From Eremothecium cymbalariae DBVPG#7215 (lineage: Eukaryota; Ascomycota; Saccharomycetes; Saccharomycetales; Saccharomycetaceae), in NCBI RefSeq assembly GCF_000235365.1, contig NC_016453.1, forward strand, positions 1,116,001 through 1,180,000: a stretch of 64,000 bases of DNA, given 5' to 3'. The position numbers were made by a program, and so were the translations under genes. The notes beneath the pieces were generated by a model. The model was not told the origin of the DNA and made no database searches. It was given only the letters and a program-made list of their open reading frames with translations. This document shows positions 31,940 to 42,370 of the stretch, one piece after another. Numbering within the stretch: position 1 is the stretch's first letter; each line of letters begins with the position of its first letter.

Positions 31940-34900
31940 ATGACACAGGGAGCAGAGGGGTCCAAAGAAGGTAAAAAGCGGAACGGAACTGGGAGCGTTA
32001 GCCACGGGCATTCACATAGTTATTCCACTGACTCAGGAGGTACAGTGACTGTACCTGTAATTCAAGTGAGGGACGACCAGCCATTGGACTCTCCGTTTAG
32101 CGACCAATTTCGGTTTGAAATCCCGTGTATGGTACCGATGGCGGAGGGCGGAATGACGACAGGACAGCAGGATAACTTCCAGGCACGAAAGCCGTCGATT
32201 TTAAAACGGCACACTTCATCCACGAAGGGAGGGAAGGTAGATGTTCAAAGACTGGCGTTTGCCCCTTCTACTCCCGTTAAGAATGGGTATTCAGAGTCGG
32301 AGTTGGAGAGTGATGTAAATTCGTTCACTAATACACCTGGTAGGAACACCCAAGGACAGTTTGGATCAACGATGGATGCAGGAATTCAGGAGGAGGAGGA
32401 GGAAAGGTTTGGAAAGGGAGCTGAAAAGCTTACTTTGGAACGGGATCCTCACTTAACCCGGGATATGAAGGTCCTTCGTTGGGGGACCCAGAGACATAAA
32501 AATACAGGCCATCCTATTAAGGGCAGGGTTCGGACGTTGAGATGGAGTAGAAAGAACCAAGAGAATCCATACCGTAATAATAGCACGAACAACAAGAGCA
32601 ACAACAACGATAACAACAATAACAACAATAACAATGAGGTCCTTGAGGAAGGGGCTACTGCGAGTAGGCAGGGGGAGAAGCGTACAGTATTCTATAACAC
32701 CACCCTACCAGATGAAATGTTGGACGAAAATGGACGGCCTGTTGTTAGGTACGTGAGAAACAAGATTCGTACAACGAAATATACACCTTTGTCCTTTTTC
32801 CCAAAGAACTTGATGTACCAATTCAAGAATGTCGCAAATGTTTATTTCTTGGTGTTAATTATTCTCAGTTGTGTATCTATCTTTGGTGTAACGAATCCGG
32901 CCCTGGCTTCAATACCATTGATTGTGATCATCATTGTTACTGCGATTAAGGATGCTGTCGAAGATTCACGTCGGACAATCCTGGATCTCGAAGTTAATAA
33001 TACCAGAACTCACATTTTATCTGGTGTAGAAAATCATAACGTCTCTGAAGATAATGTCTCACTGTGGAGGAAGTTTAAAAAACTAAATACTAGAATTCTA
33101 TTCAGTACTGTGAGGTTATTCACAGAGAGACTCACGGAAAAAGGCAGGAGGAAGAGGGCGCAGCGCAAGCGTGAGGCGTCTCATATGGCAGCAATGCGTG
33201 CAGGTGGCACTGGTCCACGTAATTCACTAGATTCAATCGGGTCTTACAGGCCTTCTTTGGACACTGAAAGAATGGATCAATCAAACCCAGTCGATTCTGG
33301 TTCATTATTGAACCGCAATGTTCCACCTAAACCTGAGGCTAGGTTTTCCAGGGCCCATTGGAAGAATGTTAAAGTTGGTGATATTGTTCGTATTCAAAAT
33401 AACGATGAAGTCCCTGCTGATATAATATTATTGGCTACATCAGATTCAGATGGTGCTTGCTATGTGGAAACCAAAAACTTGGATGGTGAAACTAATTTAA
33501 AGGTTCGTCAGTCATTGAAGTGTTCCTATAAAATTAGGAATTCTCAAGACATTTCAAAATGCAATTTTTGGGTCGAGTCAGAAGGCCCTCACCCTAACTT
33601 ATATTCTTACCAGGGTAACTTAAAATGGATAGATACGACCTCTGATACTGTAAAAAATGAACCTGTAATAATTAACAATATGTTATTGCGTGGTTGTTTT
33701 TTGAGAAATACCAAATGGGCAACCGGAATTGTGATGTTCACTGGTAATGATACCAAGATTATGTTGAATGCTGGTATTACCCCAACGAAAAAATCCAGGA
33801 TTTCTAGGGAGCTGAATTATTCAGTAATGATGAACTTTGCCTTGTTGTTTGTTCTATGTTTGGTTGCTGGTGTCGTGAATGGTCTATACTATCGTTATAC
33901 CGATAGGTCCCGATCTTATTTTGAGTTTGGAACCGTCGCTGGATCACCTTTTGCAAATAGTGTTTTGAGTTTCTTCGTTGCGGTTATTTCATATCAATCT
34001 TTGGTACCCATCTCATTATACATCTCCATTGAAATTATAAAAACTGTTCAAGCCGCATTTATCTATTGTGATGTCTTATCCTATTACAAAAAATTAGATT
34101 ATCCGTGTACTCCAACTACCTGGAATATATCAGATGATCTGGGCCAAATTGAATACATTTTTTCCGATAAGACAGGGACTTTAACCCAAAATGTAATGGA
34201 ATTTAAAAAGTGCACAATTAATGGTATTTCATATGGTCGTGCCTATACAGAAGCCCTTGCTGGTTTACGAAAGCGCCAAGGCATTGATGTTGAGGAGGAA
34301 AGTGCTCGGGAACATGCAGAAATTGCTCAAGATAAACAAGAAATGATTGATATCTTAGTCCGTTTAGGTAAGAACTCTCAGTTACATCCTTGTGAAGTTA
34401 CATTTGTCTCTAAAGAATTAGTTGAAGATTTAAATGGTAAATCTGGTTTAGAACAGAAGGAGGCAAACGAACACTTTATGCTAGCTCTTGCATTATGTCA
34501 CTCAGTTGTGGCTGAACAAAGTAAAAGTAACCCTGAAAGACTAGAATTGAAGGCACAATCCCCAGATGAAAGTGCACTTGTTGGCACTGCTAGAGATATG
34601 GGTTTTAGTTTCGTAGGACGCACTAAATCTGGTGTTATATTAGAAATACAGGGTGTTCATAAGGAATTTGAGATCCTAAATGTTCTGGAATTTAATTCTG
34701 CAAGAAAGAGGATGTCATGTATAGTCAAAATTCCTGCGGAGTCTCCTGAACAAAAACCCAAGGCCTTGCTATTATGTAAAGGTGCTGATTCTGTCATATA
34801 TTCAAGGTTGGATAGATCTAACAATGATAGTTCCTTGTTGGAGAGAACTGCTTTACACTTGGAGCAATATGCAACAGAGGGCTTAAGAACGCTATGTATC

Positions 34901-36784
34901 GCTCAACGTGAGTTATCCTGGGATGAGTACGAAGATTGGAACACTCGTCATGAAGTAGCGGCAGCATCCTTAACCAATCGTGAGGAACAAATGGAAGAAG
35001 TTGCCGACTCGATTGAGCGTGGACTAATACTGTTAGGCGGTACCGCAATTGAGGATCGTTTACAGGATGGCGTTCCAGCTTCTATTGCTATTTTGGCGGA
35101 AGCTGGTATTAAGTTATGGGTTTTGACCGGTGATAAGATTGAAACAGCTATTAATATTGGTTTCTCTTGTAATTTGCTAGGCAATGATATGGAATTGTTG
35201 GTCATTAAGTCTTCTGGTAATGATGTTCAAAGTATGGGAGTTACCCCAGTGGAAATCGTGACTAACTTGATTGATCAGTACTTGAATGAAAAGTTCCAAA
35301 TGACTGGAAGTGAAGATGAGTTACAAATGGCCAGAGGTATTCATGACGTACCACTTGATACATTTGGTGTTGTTATTGATGGAGACGCTTTGAAAGTTGC
35401 TTTGGCGGGCGAAGATACCAGACGTAAGTTCCTACTATTATGTAAGAATTGCAGAGCTGTATTGTGTTGCAGAGTTTCGCCCGCGCAAAAAGCTGCAGTT
35501 GTGAGATTGGTAAAGGATACACTAGATGTGATGACCTTGGCAATTGGCGACGGTTCGAATGATGTGGCGATGATTCAAGCAGCAGACGTTGGGGTAGGTA
35601 TAGCTGGTGAAGAAGGGAGGCAAGCGGTAATGTCTTCAGACTATGCCATTGGCCAATTTAGGTTCTTGACTCGATTGGTGCTGGTTCACGGAAGATGGTC
35701 TTATAAGCGGTTGGCAGAAATGATCCCACAGTTCTTTTACAAAAATATAATCTTTACATTGGCTTCATTTTGGTTTGGTATTTACAGCGATTACGATGGA
35801 TCTTATTTGTACGAGTACACATATTTGATGTTTTACAACTTGGCTTTTACTTCTCTACCCGTCATCTTGCTGGGTATTTTGGACCAAGATGTCAATGACA
35901 CCATTTCCGTGGCAGTTCCACAATTGTATCGTGTTGGAATCCTTAGAACAGAGTGGAACCAAAAAAAGTTCTGGTGGTACTGTCTTGATGGTATTTACCA
36001 ATCTGTGATCTGTTTCTTCTTCCCATACTTCTGTTTCCACTATACCGGTCTCGTGACCAAAAATGGGTATGGTTTAGACCACCGCTACTGGTTTGGCATC
36101 TTTGTCACCTGCATGGCCGTCCTTTCTTGCAACTTTTACGTATTCCTCCATCAGTACCGCTGGGATTGGTTCTCCACCACATTTGTTGTTCTCTCATGCC
36201 TAGTCGTCTTCTTGTGGACTTTCATCTGGAGCAGCGTCCTCTACTCAGGTGAGTTCTACAAAAGCGCCTTCCGCGTATTTGGCCAGCCCGTATTTTGGGC
36301 GGTACTATTCATTGGGGTATTGTTCTGTCTATTGCCAAGATTCACTTTCGACGTCTTCCGCAAGCTCTTCTTCCCACGCGACATCGACATCATAAGAGAA
36401 TGCTGGGCTCGCGGTCAATTCAGAAACTACCCCGAAGGCTATGACCCCACTGATCCAGAAAGAAAAAGACTCAATGCCGTCAATCCCCATGAAAGCTACA
36501 ACAATGACTCAACAGCTGAAAAAATGTCCTCCATGGACCAACCACTGGTCCTGGCATCGCAGGATATTCCCATGAGCCTGATGGACAAAAGTTCCTCTCT
36601 ACCACGCACACACGCCACGCCCGTAGAAGGATCCACATCCCCACCTAGATCCTCCTTGGAAGCAACTCGCTTGTCCATGCTGCATTCCAACCAACTGGAT
36701 CATCGCTATTCCGCAGAAAGAACAAGACCCTCGTTGGATATCCCGGGACTCACCCATGCCGAAACCTTGATAGGCCGTCACTAA
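31940..36784 (+). CDS. DNF1: Plasma-membrane aminophospholipid flippase (P4-ATPase Dnf1/Dnf2)
   Basis: A 1614-residue P4-type ATPase that moves phosphatidylcholine and phosphatidylethanolamine to the cytosolic leaflet with a Cdc50-family partner. The phosphorylated aspartate is D743 in SDKTGTLTQN. Also visible are the flippase membrane-4 motif PISLYISIE near residue 691, the TGES-like loop segment DGETNLKVRQS, the nucleotide-domain KGADSVI, and GDGSNDVAMIQ. The long N-terminus contains an Asn tract; the C-terminal tail is Ser/Pro-rich. DNF1 and DNF2 are a whole-genome-duplication pair in S. cerevisiae; this is their single pre-duplication equivalent, between UBC13 (DNF2 side) and BCK2 (DNF1 side). 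Confidence 0.95.
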   Translation: MTQGAEGSKEGKKRNGTGSVSHGHSHSYSTDSGGTVTVPVIQVRDDQPLDSPFSDQFRFEIPCMVPMAEGGMTTGQQDNFQARKPSILKRHTSSTKGGKVDVQRLAFAPSTPVKNGYSESELESDVNSFTNTPGRNTQGQFGSTMDAGIQEEEEERFGKGAEKLTLERDPHLTRDMKVLRWGTQRHKNTGHPIKGRVRTLRWSRKNQENPYRNNSTNNKSNNNDNNNNNNNNEVLEEGATASRQGEKRTVFYNTTLPDEMLDENGRPVVRYVRNKIRTTKYTPLSFFPKNLMYQFKNVANVYFLVLIILSCVSIFGVTNPALASIPLIVIIIVTAIKDAVEDSRRTILDLEVNNTRTHILSGVENHNVSEDNVSLWRKFKKLNTRILFSTVRLFTERLTEKGRRKRAQRKREASHMAAMRAGGTGPRNSLDSIGSYRPSLDTERMDQSNPVDSGSLLNRNVPPKPEARFSRAHWKNVKVGDIVRIQNNDEVPADIILLATSDSDGACYVETKNLDGETNLKVRQSLKCSYKIRNSQDISKCNFWVESEGPHPNLYSYQGNLKWIDTTSDTVKNEPVIINNMLLRGCFLRNTKWATGIVMFTGNDTKIMLNAGITPTKKSRISRELNYSVMMNFALLFVLCLVAGVVNGLYYRYTDRSRSYFEFGTVAGSPFANSVLSFFVAVISYQSLVPISLYISIEIIKTVQAAFIYCDVLSYYKKLDYPCTPTTWNISDDLGQIEYIFSDKTGTLTQNVMEFKKCTINGISYGRAYTEALAGLRKRQGIDVEEESAREHAEIAQDKQEMIDILVRLGKNSQLHPCEVTFVSKELVEDLNGKSGLEQKEANEHFMLALALCHSVVAEQSKSNPERLELKAQSPDESALVGTARDMGFSFVGRTKSGVILEIQGVHKEFEILNVLEFNSARKRMSCIVKIPAESPEQKPKALLLCKGADSVIYSRLDRSNNDSSLLERTALHLEQYATEGLRTLCIAQRELSWDEYEDWNTRHEVAAASLTNREEQMEEVADSIERGLILLGGTAIEDRLQDGVPASIAILAEAGIKLWVLTGDKIETAINIGFSCNLLGNDMELLVIKSSGNDVQSMGVTPVEIVTNLIDQYLNEKFQMTGSEDELQMARGIHDVPLDTFGVVIDGDALKVALAGEDTRRKFLLLCKNCRAVLCCRVSPAQKAAVVRLVKDTLDVMTLAIGDGSNDVAMIQAADVGVGIAGEEGRQAVMSSDYAIGQFRFLTRLVLVHGRWSYKRLAEMIPQFFYKNIIFTLASFWFGIYSDYDGSYLYEYTYLMFYNLAFTSLPVILLGILDQDVNDTISVAVPQLYRVGILRTEWNQKKFWWYCLDGIYQSVICFFFPYFCFHYTGLVTKNGYGLDHRYWFGIFVTCMAVLSCNFYVFLHQYRWDWFSTTFVVLSCLVVFLWTFIWSSVLYSGEFYKSAFRVFGQPVFWAVLFIGVLFCLLPRFTFDVFRKLFFPRDIDIIRECWARGQFRNYPEGYDPTDPERKRLNAVNPHESYNNDSTAEKMSSMDQPLVLASQDIPMSLMDKSSSLPRTHATPVEGSTSPPRSSLEATRLSMLHSNQLDHRYSAERTRPSLDIPGLTHAETLIGRH
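32572..32636 (+). repeat. Asparagine-codon repeat in the flippase
   Basis: Run of AAC/AAT codons interspersed with Lys/Ser/Asp in the cytosolic N-terminal tail, ending in eight or more uninterrupted Asn residues. Typical of a length-variable low-complexity tract. Confidence 0.8.
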
Positions 36785-37760
36785 CTGCAAATACAACAAA
36801 CCACATTCACAACGACGGTACATACGCCTGCCTAACTAAAGAAAATAATACGTTGAATCAAACCAAAATGACTACTACTTACTTACGTTACAACCACACA
36901 AAACTAAAAAAATAACCGAACAAAATGCTTTGGAAAGAGCAAGCTCTTTTTTCAAGAGAAAAGACCAAAAAAATCAAACACTATTCTTTGTACGTCACAC
37001 ACACGAACTTGTCTGAACATGTAAACCTTGTAATATATATATATATATGCTAGTCGTGACTAACCCTTTTCTATCTGCAAACTCTTGCAACCTTTCATAG
37101 CTGTTCTACTGCAAATATACTTCTAGATCTCGACTACACTCCTCCGCCTGACATACATGTCATGTTACCACTCCCGCGGGTCCCCTCGTGTCTTTCCACC
37201 GTATATATAGATAGCATCACTGCCATCATCAAACACCCTCTATGATCTGCATCATCCACACCTCTGCTATCCACCACTTCTCCTCACACCCCACACCGGC
37301 AATACAACCCCCCACCCCAAAAAACTCTGACGTAGTACCCTTACCGCACTATAATCTCCTTTATCATTCACCACGCCTTTGTCCATTATACGTACCCTAC
37401 CCCCTACTTCCCTCGCCTTCTCTCGTATCCTTCTGCTTAATCCCTCGTGCAGAACACACACACATCTCCCACACCCTCTCTTTTGCAACCGACATCTGGC
37501 GATACCGTTGTACTGCGATTAAACCTGCGCCTACGCAGGCAACTCTTTTTTAGCAGATACATTACTGATGCAAGGTCTTTGCGATTTGCGATTCTTTGCC
37601 GGATAACTTGGCTGTCCCTAACCTACTACTCTCTCTCCTACTTCCATATTATATCATAGCAAATTTTAGATCTACGTTTCCGCTTACAGCAGCCACCCAG
37701 CTGGTTGTGGCCGTGCTGGCCATGGCCGTTTTTTGCTCTCTAACTACAACCCAAACCCAC

Positions 37761-37820
37761 ATAGACCATCCATCCATGTAGGTATGCACGCGTGCATACC
37801 TACATGGATGGATGGTCTAT
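37761..37820. repeat. Perfect 60-bp palindrome
   Basis: Two 30-bp arms, exact reverse complements, with no spacer; the centre lies between 37790 and 37791 (gcacg/cgtgc). The match stops abruptly on both sides. The 4-mer CCAC directly flanks both ends (37757-37760 and 37821-37824), which may be chance or a tiny target duplication. Confidence 0.95.
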
Positions 37821-38668
37821 CCACACACCCCCCTCTCCACATGCCATCGCTTGCCAGTCGTTCCCCTTCCCTCACGGAAACAAATACGCCGTGAAAAACT
37901 CGAAGCCGGCCTGCTAACCGCCCCAAAGCCTCCGGTTTGATTAGCCAGTAAACCCACTCTCCTCTGATATCTACATCTTGCACACTACGTATCCACCGCC
38001 GCCCTCCCGCTAAATTACCCACCCTCTGGCGCCCTCCCAGTCCGCCACACAAGCTGGACCTGTTGTTTCTACTAACTATACACTTCTTTCTGCTAACTAC
38101 TACCACTGCCCCTCCCACCACCTCCACAGCTGCCGTTCCACTGCTGTTGCGCCTTTTACCCTCGGTGTTGATCTTTCTACCCAACTACAACGGATGTATA
38201 ATACATATAAATATATAACAACAAAACCAGAAAAAACGACAAAAACGAACTAAAAAAATTAATAAAAAAATAAAAAAATAAAAAGGAAGGCCTCCTCCCT
38301 CCTTCCCTCTCTTTCCTTGTCATATCGTGTGTATATCTCTGGTGTTTTATATATATATATCTGCTTTCGCATTACTTGAAACTAGAAACATATACACAGC
38401 GAAAGAGGAACAGAGAAGTCTGTATTTGCGTTCTGAACATTCTCTCTCTCTAGATAGATCATATCAAAGGAGAAATTGATAAAAAAAGAAGGTTAGTATG
38501 ATATTTCTTTTCCATTAGAAAACCAGAAAAGAACACCAAGGAAAAAAACTACAATGATAAAAGAGCTTTTGATAATAGCCAGTTATTATGGAGTTGTTCT
38601 TTGTGGGTATTCTTCTTGCTGAGAGGGTATGGTGGGATATATATTGTTTTTACGGAGGATAATTATCT

Positions 38669-38702
38669 GGGGGTTTTTGGGGGGATTTTCTGGGGGGGGG
38701 GG
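38669..38702 (+). promoter_or_regulatory. G-rich block with quadruplex potential
   Basis: G5, T5, G6, a 7-nt spacer, then G11 on the plus (BCK2 sense) strand. It can supply four G-tracts, so an intramolecular G-quadruplex is possible. It lies about 500 nt upstream of the BCK2 ATG. Confidence 0.5.
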
Positions 38703-39205
38703 TTTTGTTTTCTTTTAAAGAACGTAATTTTACTAACTTTTAAGTTTTGTTGACTTAAGGGCATCAATTATTTGGAAGGAAGCTGGGCCAATTCTTCTTT
38801 TTTGGTATTGTTTCTTGGTTTTTGTTTGATTGTTTGATTGTTGTTACGTTGTCGTTGTTTTGCTTTAGACCAGCGTTTTCTCTCTCTCTCTTGCTCTGCC
38901 ATCAGTTGTTCTCTTATTCTTCCAGCTGGTTCCTGGTATCTTTGCAGTCGCAGTTTGCAAGAGGCTCTCTGTGTGTTGTTGATTTCTTCGTTGTGCGCGT
39001 GTCTGGTATACGGTTTTTGATCTGACAGGAGAAAAAGACGAGAGAGGTACAGGAAGAGGGGGTTGATAGATCATTATAGCATTGCAGGTGCGGACATCGG
39101 ATAGGTTTCATTCGGCAGGCATCAGTCATAGGCATTTTTTTTCAGTTTTTCAGTTTTGTTTTAGTTTATTTTTAAGAGGTTCTCTTGAGAGCGGTCGGTG
39201 GTTAG

Positions 39206-41895
39206 ATGAGGCCTCGCAAAACATCTCTACGAGTGACACCGGATGAGTCGAGCCCAATTGCTGAATCGACATCGAAATGGAAGATTCCGCACTATTATAA
39301 AAAGTCATCGTCGATGACTCAGACCGTGATATCGGATATCAGTCCTGCTGCGAGCTTCTGCTCGCAGCAGCAGCAGCAGCAGCAGAACGTCACGTATTCG
39401 CCGACAATGGCTTTGAACGGTGGTAACAACAGAATTAATATCATGAGCACACCGGTGGCGGTGCAGTTGGAGGATCCGGACCAGCCGAAAACTAGAAAGG
39501 GTCAGAAGGCAAAGGCCAAGAAAAATGGCAGCATGGTTTTTGTTAATTTCACGGTGCAGGACACAGCTGAATCTCCCAAGAAGTCTAAACAGTCGCGGCG
39601 GGAAAAAATGCTAAGGATATTTAAAGGTACGGAGAATATCAAGTTCCCGGCGGCAACAACGCTGCCGCTGCCTGCTCAAGGTGGCCGGGAGTTGAATGTG
39701 TTGGAGCCAGCTCCTGTCATGGAACCCAAGTCAGCTCCGCCTTCCACGCCGAATTCGGCATCCAAGAGAAGTTGCAGCTCATCTTCCTACATCGTCAAGT
39801 CGGGCAAGGTTGGTGGGAGTGCAATCAGTAGCGCTGGAAGCACCTCTGGGAAATATAGCCGCGAATCCTCTATTCATCACCACCACCAGCACCAGATCAT
39901 TGGCATGGGTGTTCATACTGCGCCCAGTGGCGAAGATCCACTCACTCGCCGTTCGAACTCGATGACTACGGCAACTAGCAGTTCTTCTAGGCTCAGTTCC
40001 AGGACTCAGTTAAGCAGGTCTATGCTATCCAGCCATGCTGAATATAGCAATGTATTATCACCAGTGCTGTCCAACAATAGTAATATGGCGATGCAGCAGC
40101 AACTGCCGCCGCATCCACCAACGCCGTTGCCGTTGCCACCACAAGCGCAATTGCAACCGCAAAATAGCAAGATAGATTTGCTTAAAAAGAGGTTTCTGCA
40201 AACTGCCACAAACTTGCATTCTGAAACGGCTTCTTATAATGACTACACAACCGCTTTATCGCAACCTACAGCATCGCTGGTAACCAATGGCAAGAATAAC
40301 AAAAATAACAAGTTTACGGTTTCGGTGGGCGATAACGATTTTCAAGGGCATAAAAACATGTATAATTATTACAATAATGATGATGAGCATAGGGATCCAA
40401 GTAATAATAATTTCTGGGAACCTTACAACAAGGATTACGAAGAATTCATGACTACTACATTTTATAATGGCTCTCTCTCCAAGCCAAATTTGCATAGGTC
40501 TAACACATTCTCCGTCAACCATTATCATGCAGATGAAAATGATGCCTCTATTGCATTCAGTAAAATGTTTACAAGGAAACGCGCAAATACAGGTGGGTCA
40601 ATTAGCCCATTGGTTTCAAATTCGCAGACATTATCGCCATATTATTTACCTGGTAACATGAGCACCAACTCTATCCAATCACAACGTTATTCTCCAATTA
40701 GATCCCATTCTCCTGCAAGAACAAGGTCTAATACACGAGGGTCCTCATCGCATAGATTACCTCGTGATATGAGTTCCGTTTACATGGCAAGTACGAATAA
40801 CGCTACTACTACTAATCATAATAATAATTATAATCATAATAACAATAGCAATAGCAATAGCAATAGCAATAATGATGAGGATGACAATAATACTATCCCT
40901 AGATCAGATTCTGTGGTTGGGATTGGAACATATTTGGACAACAACACCATTAAACCAAAATACACTCACAAGTTTAAACAAGATTCCATATCGGATATCC
41001 TTAGGTCTTCGGCACATCAATTTCCATCTGGAATGGCTACTGGGTCATCAATTTCCCATTCTTCTACCCCTGGTATCTCAGATTTGAATGGCCCAACTAG
41101 TGCGATTGTTTCCATTGACACCAATGGAGTGTGGTCTTTGGACCGTGACACTTCTTTTGCAACCGAACTATACGATGAAAAACAAGTGCAAGCAGTTAAG
41201 GTCATTCCCGGTACTGCTATAGATGAAAGCGACGAAGCCGGGCTTGACTTGGGTTCTATTCCAAATACGAGCAACAGTAGTAGGGGAATTGAACCATCGT
41301 TGGAACCTTCAGTGCCTACGAGCGGCTTATCATATCAATATATTCACGACCATCAAGGGTTTACGTTGGTGAACACAGGTTTGGGGTCTACTGCTAGTAA
41401 TCTGTCTAAACAAAAAATAAAAAACAACAGAAAGGGGAAACACCTTCACACGTTAATAATTACATTCCAACTTCAAGATCAGAGCCTTATCAGAACGGCC
41501 TCATTAATAATGAGGGGAGTAATATCCTGGATTCTTACATGGACTTTGATTTAGAGAATGCATTAAACATGTTCTCATCAGAAAATGGAACAATCCAAAT
41601 CGACCTTCCTGCAGATAAGAACAATTGTAATAATTCTACTATTCATGGAGAGATCCCCAACGTGGCCGTTATGGATGTATCAGCGACTACGCTGACAGGT
41701 GGCGATATTAGTCCCCAAGATGGCAAGGCCGCTAACCATCATGTTCAGGCACAGCAGTCGCAACAACCGTTTCTACATTCCCGCGCATTGCCGCATTCTC
41801 GCGCATTCTCGGATCTTGATCAATTTCAAGTTCGAGGAGATTTTTACGCGTTTATGGATAATAAAGACCTAGACAACAATCCCGTCATGCATTAA
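39206..41895 (+). CDS. BCK2: Cell-cycle regulator Bck2, C-terminus in the -1 frame
   Basis: Ser/Asn/Gln-rich protein matching Bck2, which promotes G1/S transcription independently of Cln3. The frame from 39206 gives 782 codons to 41554. It has low-complexity tracts (SQQQQQQQN near 52-60, NSNSNSNSNN near 548-557) and no catalytic domain, as in S. cerevisiae Bck2 (851 aa). From about 41425 the protein-like sequence is in the -1 frame: QQKGETPSHVNNYIPTSRSE, then SYMDFDLENALNMFSSEN and on to a stop at 41895. The zero frame reads ATA AAA AAC there, i.e. the slippery heptamer A_AAA_AAC at 41419-41425. A -1 shift gives 896 residues. CCA1 follows, as in YER167W/YER168C. Confidence 0.85.
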
Positions 41896-42370
41896 CTAGC
41901 AGTAACATTAAGTCAGTCACAATAATCTCTCTTTTCTCGTCGTCTTTCCCCCCTCTTTCTTGCGTTCTATTCATTTTTCTTATAACTGGCTCGGACTCAA
42001 GCTGTTGAATCTTATAATTTTCACTTTAATTCATTGTTTTATTGTTTTGCTAGTTTTTATTTTTGGTATTTTGAGTTTATTTTGTGGAAAGCATCCTATA
42101 ATGTTTAAAAAGCTGGACGGTGTTAATGGCAGTGACTGATACTTCTCCATTTTCAAATGTTAAATCACAATCCGCGGTGTATGTGTACATATGTCTGTTC
42201 TCCAATTTTTTTTTGTTTTGTTTTGCAGGTGAATATGAACATACAGGTACATAATTAAGCATTTATTTACATTTTACGTATTATACTTTTACAAACCAAA
42301 TAACTTGTTAACATTTAACATAAAAGTGATATTATCTGAAAAAACATTTTTAAAACAAAGTTCATCGTCA
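41896..42370. other. Convergent intergenic region BCK2/CCA1
   Basis: AT-rich, T-rich sequence between two converging genes, holding both 3' UTRs. No gene seen. Confidence 0.6.

Larger units (their letters stand above)
36785..39205. promoter_or_regulatory. Long gene-free region upstream of BCK2
   Basis: 2.4 kb between two plus-strand genes. Left: flippase 3' UTR with a small hairpin (aaagagc-aa-gctcttt near 36933-36949). Middle: pyrimidine-rich blocks and a perfect 60-bp palindrome. Right: TATATA tract near 38349, purine-rich sequence, a G-rich block, and TACTAAC at 38731-38737. Long leaders are common for yeast regulators such as BCK2. No protein gene supported; the open frames use non-ATG starts or are low-complexity. 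Confidence 0.5.

Noticed and set aside
37782..38129. Intron with donor GTATGC (in the palindrome), TACTAAC at 38070-38076 and acceptor CAG at 38127-38129
   Set aside because: No coding exon on either side would be joined, and the donor lies inside the palindrome, so the match is probably chance.
37744..38184. 146-residue minus-strand open frame upstream of BCK2
   Set aside because: Starts at TTG and runs through the palindrome; no recognisable features.
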